A model generated the notes under the pieces. That model was not told the origin of the DNA. It worked only from the letters and a program-made list of their open reading frames with translations, and made no database searches. DNA of 57,178 nucleotides from Saprospiraceae bacterium (GTDB lineage Bacteria > Bacteroidota > Bacteroidia > Chitinophagales > Saprospiraceae): the NCBI GenBank assembly GCA_020630495.1, contig JAHDBH010000001.1, forward strand, positions 81,989 through 139,166, given 5' to 3'. How positions within the stretch are numbered: the stretch's first letter is position 1; every line of letters begins with the position of its first letter. The position numbers and the translations under genes were made by a program. This document shows, in pieces, positions 54,844 to 57,178 of this stretch.

Positions 54844-55782
54844 CTAGAATCGATATCGCAGCGTAGAGGCTACAATCCATTGTCGACCATCGCGATTGGA
54901 AGTAAGCTGCTCGTGTAAGTAACCAGCCTGAAGCATAAGGATGGTGTGCTCCCAGACTTTGTGGATCCCTACGGTCGCATATAGAGCGTTGAGGTTTGGA
55001 TTTTCCTTTACCTGAAGCCAGCGATTGCGGTCATCTGGAGAGATGCCTGTCCCTAATCTAAGGCTCAAGTACTCTTCAGGTCCATGAAGGTAGTAGCGTA
55101 CATTGAGCTGGTAATTTTGGATGAGGGTGCTGGCATCTCTGGGGCCTAGGTAAGCGCGCGTATTAAGATAGAATCGGCCAATATACTTAGTGACACCCCC
55201 GATGATGCTGGTGAACTCTACCTGACGAAACCTCAAATATCGAAAGCCTGCTTCGAGCTCGTATCCCTTGGACAATGAATAATACGCTGAGGCGCTAGCC
55301 CCAAATTGCTGATAGAATCTGGCCTGGCCCACTGATACATTGACATACGAGTAAAAACGATTACTGAACACTGGATAGCTCTCTAGCTCATAAAGGAGGT
55401 CAGTATCGTCAAATCTACGAGCATAGCTCACTCGCCCTATGACGCTGGTCTGAGCGATCAATCTCTTGTACTCTACGGCAAGGCTGTTCCATGATCCTGT
55501 CACTGGATACTCAGGACGGAAGGCAAGCAACTCATGTGACAGTGACAGCTGATTGCGATAGACTCTACGAGCAAGGAGCTGACGTCTGTAGAGCTGGTCT
55601 GGGGTCAGGCGAGATGGAAGCTGAGCGAGCTGAGTACGCGCATCCTTGTAAGATCCTTCACTGACAAGATTTTCTGCTTGAGTAAGGATCTCTTCAATAG
55701 GGGTATCCTGTCCTACAAGATGCTGGTGCAGGAACATGGACGCTAGAAGCAGTATGATGCTAAAGTAGGTTTGACAACTCAA
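54844..55782 (-). CDS. YaiO-like outer-membrane beta-barrel protein
   Basis: This 312-residue protein has a signal peptide (YFSIILLLASMFLHQHLVGQ), a short TPR-like helical region (IEEILTQAENLVSEGSYKDA), and a barrel of alternating aromatic strands (VIGRVSYARRF, FYSYVNVSVGQARFY, YELEAGFRYLRF) that ends with Phe (VASTLRYRF). This matches the YaiO family as I know it, which occurs beside GT2 synthases in Bacteroidota. It is convergent with the GT2 gene, 21 bases apart. A candidate -7 element (55822-55829) lies upstream. Confidence 0.8.
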   Translation of the reverse strand: MSCQTYFSIILLLASMFLHQHLVGQDTPIEEILTQAENLVSEGSYKDARTQLAQLPSRLTPDQLYRRQLLARRVYRNQLSLSHELLAFRPEYPVTGSWNSLAVEYKRLIAQTSVIGRVSYARRFDDTDLLYELESYPVFSNRFYSYVNVSVGQARFYQQFGASASAYYSLSKGYELEAGFRYLRFRQVEFTSIIGGVTKYIGRFYLNTRAYLGPRDASTLIQNYQLNVRYYLHGPEEYLSLRLGTGISPDDRNRWLQVKENPNLNALYATVGIHKVWEHTILMLQAGYLHEQLTSNRDGRQWIVASTLRYRF

Positions 55783-55821
55783 GATGAGATAAGCAAGATC
55801 ACAAGTTCACATTAACGGACT

Positions 55822-55829
55822 CAAAGGTA
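55822..55829 (-). promoter_or_regulatory. Candidate -7 element (TACCTTTG) of the YaiO-like gene
   Basis: On the minus strand the octamer fits TAnnTTTG and ends 40 bases upstream of the start codon at 55782, leaving a leader of about 30 bases. No convincing -33 element is seen. Confidence 0.45.
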
Positions 55830-56194
55830 GAGAAGTCAATGGTAGAGTAGGGCATGCAAAGGGCTTCAAGCCAATTTGTGAATTAGGAGCACTTGAAGAG
55901 TCTTTTATTGAAATATATTCGTCAGGTTTTCAAGGGTTTATGTGGTCACCGTTTGGGTAGTATCTCTGTCTGTCACGCGGATGATACGGTGGTCTTGCGA
56001 GGGGCAAGTTGGTCTGGATTTCCATCTGCCTGAGGATTTCGCGCTAGGCGCCTATCATTTTCTTTTAGAGAGGTGGTACGACGAGGCAATACCTCCATTC
56101 TTGGATAGCGGAGTTCTAGATCGGATGTCGAGACGTCGCCATGACTTAAAATCACCATACCGTGGTTACATATGCTGTTTTGGCTCTGTTGATT

Positions 56195-56202
56195 TACCTT
56201 TG
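56195..56202 (+). promoter_or_regulatory. Candidate -7 element (TACCTTTG) of tRNA-Ser
   Basis: The octamer matches TAnnTTTG and ends 11 bases before the first base of the mature tRNA, as expected for a promoter giving a very short 5' leader. It shares its exact sequence with two other elements in the window. Confidence 0.55.
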
Positions 56203-56213
56203 CCAAGCTAAAC

Positions 56214-56301
56214 GGAGAGTTGGCCGAGCGGCTTAAGGCGCACGCTTGGAAAGCGTGTATACTCCAAAAGGGTATCAAGGGTTCGAATCCCTTACTCTCC
56301 G
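56214..56301 (+). tRNA. tRNA-Ser (anticodon GGA)
   Basis: An 88-base cloverleaf has a perfect 7-bp acceptor stem (GGAGAGT with ACTCTCC), an anticodon stem CACGC/GCGTG around TTGGAAA with GGA at 56248-56250, a long variable arm typical of tRNA-Ser, and a T-arm with GTTCGAATC. The 3' CCA is not encoded. It decodes UCC and UCU. Confidence 0.96.
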
Positions 56302-57029
56302 CAAGAGGATGGCAGGGTGGTGCTTCATTTTTCCTGCCAGGGCGTCAAGCTCGCTTGTAAGTCCAGATAGGAAAATGAAGCTGCGCGACAGCGCAGTGCA
56401 CTGTGATTTTGACCTTCGGATTGGACAGGGATCACCGCGTGCATTCCCTAGTCATCGCCTAGAATTTTTTTCAAAATACAACAAGCAATTCTCGTCTTAG
56501 GCTTGAGGTGCTACCTCCGTCTAGGTGCTGTGGACGCTTTCGTAAATAGACTCTCGCGAGTCCATGAGCCTCTCGGAGCGCAAATGTCACGGCGAGGTGA
56601 CGGTGCATTATACTTGGTGCTACGATGGTACAGCTAGGTGTTGCCGCGGATGATTAACAACCACCCGTTTAAGAGGTATTAAGCCATCTACCATGATGAA
56701 TCTGGTCAGAAAGTCTACTTTCTTCGGGATTTTTGTATTTTTCGGCTCATTGGGAACCCGAGGATACTCTCAATCCACTGGACGACATGTTTCTACTGGC
56801 TTTACAAGCTGTGGAGTGTGGGGTGTGGTGGAATTGAGGATCAAGTACCAAGATTCTTGTGTTCTTCATTGTATTGAATAGCTCGAAGCCTGTAACTCAA
56901 CAAAAAAGCCGATTTTGGTTCCGGCCTTCATTCCGATCAAGAATCGATTAGTTGGTATTTAGCCTGTTATTTGCAAATTATCGCTGCCGTGCTCTGTGAT
57001 TTCCAGTACATAAAATCCACTCTATTCTG
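56302..57029. other. Gene-poor region with several hairpins
   Basis: No gene I can support strongly. Inverted repeats are frequent: GCTTCATTTTTCCT (56322-56335) with AGGAAAATGAAGC (56369-56381), CTGCGC-GACA-GCGCAG (56381-56396), GACTC-TCGC-GAGTC (56549-56562) and GTCAC-GGCGAG-GTGAC (56586-56601). They could be part of a structured RNA or remnants of a mobile element. A 62-codon frame at 56693-56881 is listed separately. It does not resemble RNase P RNA, tmRNA or SRP RNA. Confidence 0.4.
56693..56881 (+). CDS. Possible small secreted protein, doubtful
   Basis: This 62-codon frame starts with two Met and a plausible signal segment (STFFGIFVFFGSLGTRGYSQ). The remaining 40 residues match nothing I recognise, and there is no supporting neighbour. 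It may equally be the 5' remnant of a decayed exported-protein gene or chance. Confidence 0.2.
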   Translation: MMNLVRKSTFFGIFVFFGSLGTRGYSQSTGRHVSTGFTSCGVWGVVELRIKYQDSCVLHCIE

Positions 57030-57178
57030 ATGAAAAAGAGAAAATACACCCGGATTACCCATCTGAGCAAAGGTCAGAACGAGTATGGAGATAATCGTAA
57101 AATCATCAAAGATGTTCCAAGAATAGAACGAGTAGAGGAATATCAGAAACACTTGGAACAAGAAGAAAATATATGCAT
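57030..57178 (+). CDS. Possible 5' end of a gene running off the window
   Basis: From the ATG at 57030 the frame is open to the window end (49 codons). It encodes a basic then acidic, hydrophilic start (MKKRKYTRITHLSKGQ... then RIERVEEYQKHLEQEENI). The charge pattern looks protein-like, but the product is not recognised and the piece is too short for a firm call. Confidence 0.35.
   Translation, partial: MKKRKYTRITHLSKGQNEYGDNRKIIKDVPRIERVEEYQKHLEQEENIC

Larger units (their letters stand above)
55783..56213. other. Spacer with promoters for the YaiO-like gene and tRNA-Ser
   Basis: No credible gene is seen. An open frame at 55942-56211 lacks recognisable features. The spacer carries the two TACCTTTG elements listed separately. 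Confidence 0.5.

Noticed and set aside
56246-56500. An 84-codon frame beginning inside the tRNA
   Set aside because: It starts within tRNA-Ser and runs through hairpin-rich non-coding sequence, with no protein features.
56214-57178. tRNA-Ser as an integration site for a mobile element
   Set aside because: No repeat of the tRNA 3' end and no integrase gene are visible in the remaining sequence.

Overview
The window comes from a member of the Bacteroidota, most likely a Saprospiraceae/Lewinella-like marine or sludge bacterium. This is inferred from several signs: giant secreted HYR-type adhesins that end in type IX secretion (T9SS) sorting domains, a TonB-dependent receptor with a carboxypeptidase-like N-terminal domain, TAnnTTTG-type -7 promoter elements, few recognisable Shine-Dalgarno sites, and tightly overlapping genes (ATGA/TGATG). 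No species can be named from sequence alone.

Layout. (1) 1-18489: four tandem genes for very large, acidic, Cys-rich cell-surface proteins. Each carries HYR/Ig-like domains, a dockerin-like double EF-hand repeat, a cohesin-like domain and a C-terminal T9SS domain. The third also has thirteen 81-residue tandem repeats. (2) 18624-19594: housekeeping ruvX and def. (3) 19915-26972: a surface-glycan locus in two divergent operons. One holds a flippase, a methyltransferase and a GT1-type glycosyltransferase. The other holds a fucosyltransferase-like protein, two sulfotransferases and an acyltransferase. (4) 26980-46339: a non-ribosomal peptide cluster in two divergent operons (details below). (5) 46325-50173: a GT4 glycosyltransferase and a YfhO-like membrane protein. 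(6) 50401-52124: RNase H with a viroplasmin domain, and TatD. (7) 52121-55782: a receiver-like protein, a HEAT-like membrane protein, a GT2 synthase, and a convergent YaiO-like outer-membrane barrel. (8) 55783-57178: mostly gene-free, with tRNA-Ser(GGA) and possibly the start of another gene.

The most notable system is the peptide cluster. The minus operon encodes an ornithine cyclodeaminase (proline supply), a TonB receptor, and a prolyl-PCP dehydrogenase / prolyl-AMP ligase / free carrier protein triad of the kind that makes pyrrole-2-carboxyl starters. It ends with an NRPS, C-A-PCP, whose A domain contains an in-frame ~325-residue PP-loop ATPase domain with Cys-pair motifs. The plus operon encodes a HupE/UreJ-like membrane protein, a C-A-PCP-E NRPS, a C-PCP-TE protein that lacks an A domain and has Cys in place of the catalytic Ser of its thioesterase, and a 4'-phosphopantetheinyl transferase. 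Specificity residues read by hand suggest Pro, Asn/Asp and possibly His. The inferred product is a small pyrrole-capped peptide with a D residue and an amidated, thionated or cyclised Asn/Asp position, possibly a metal ligand taken up by the TonB receptor. The gene functions are well supported. The product structure and metallophore role are inference.
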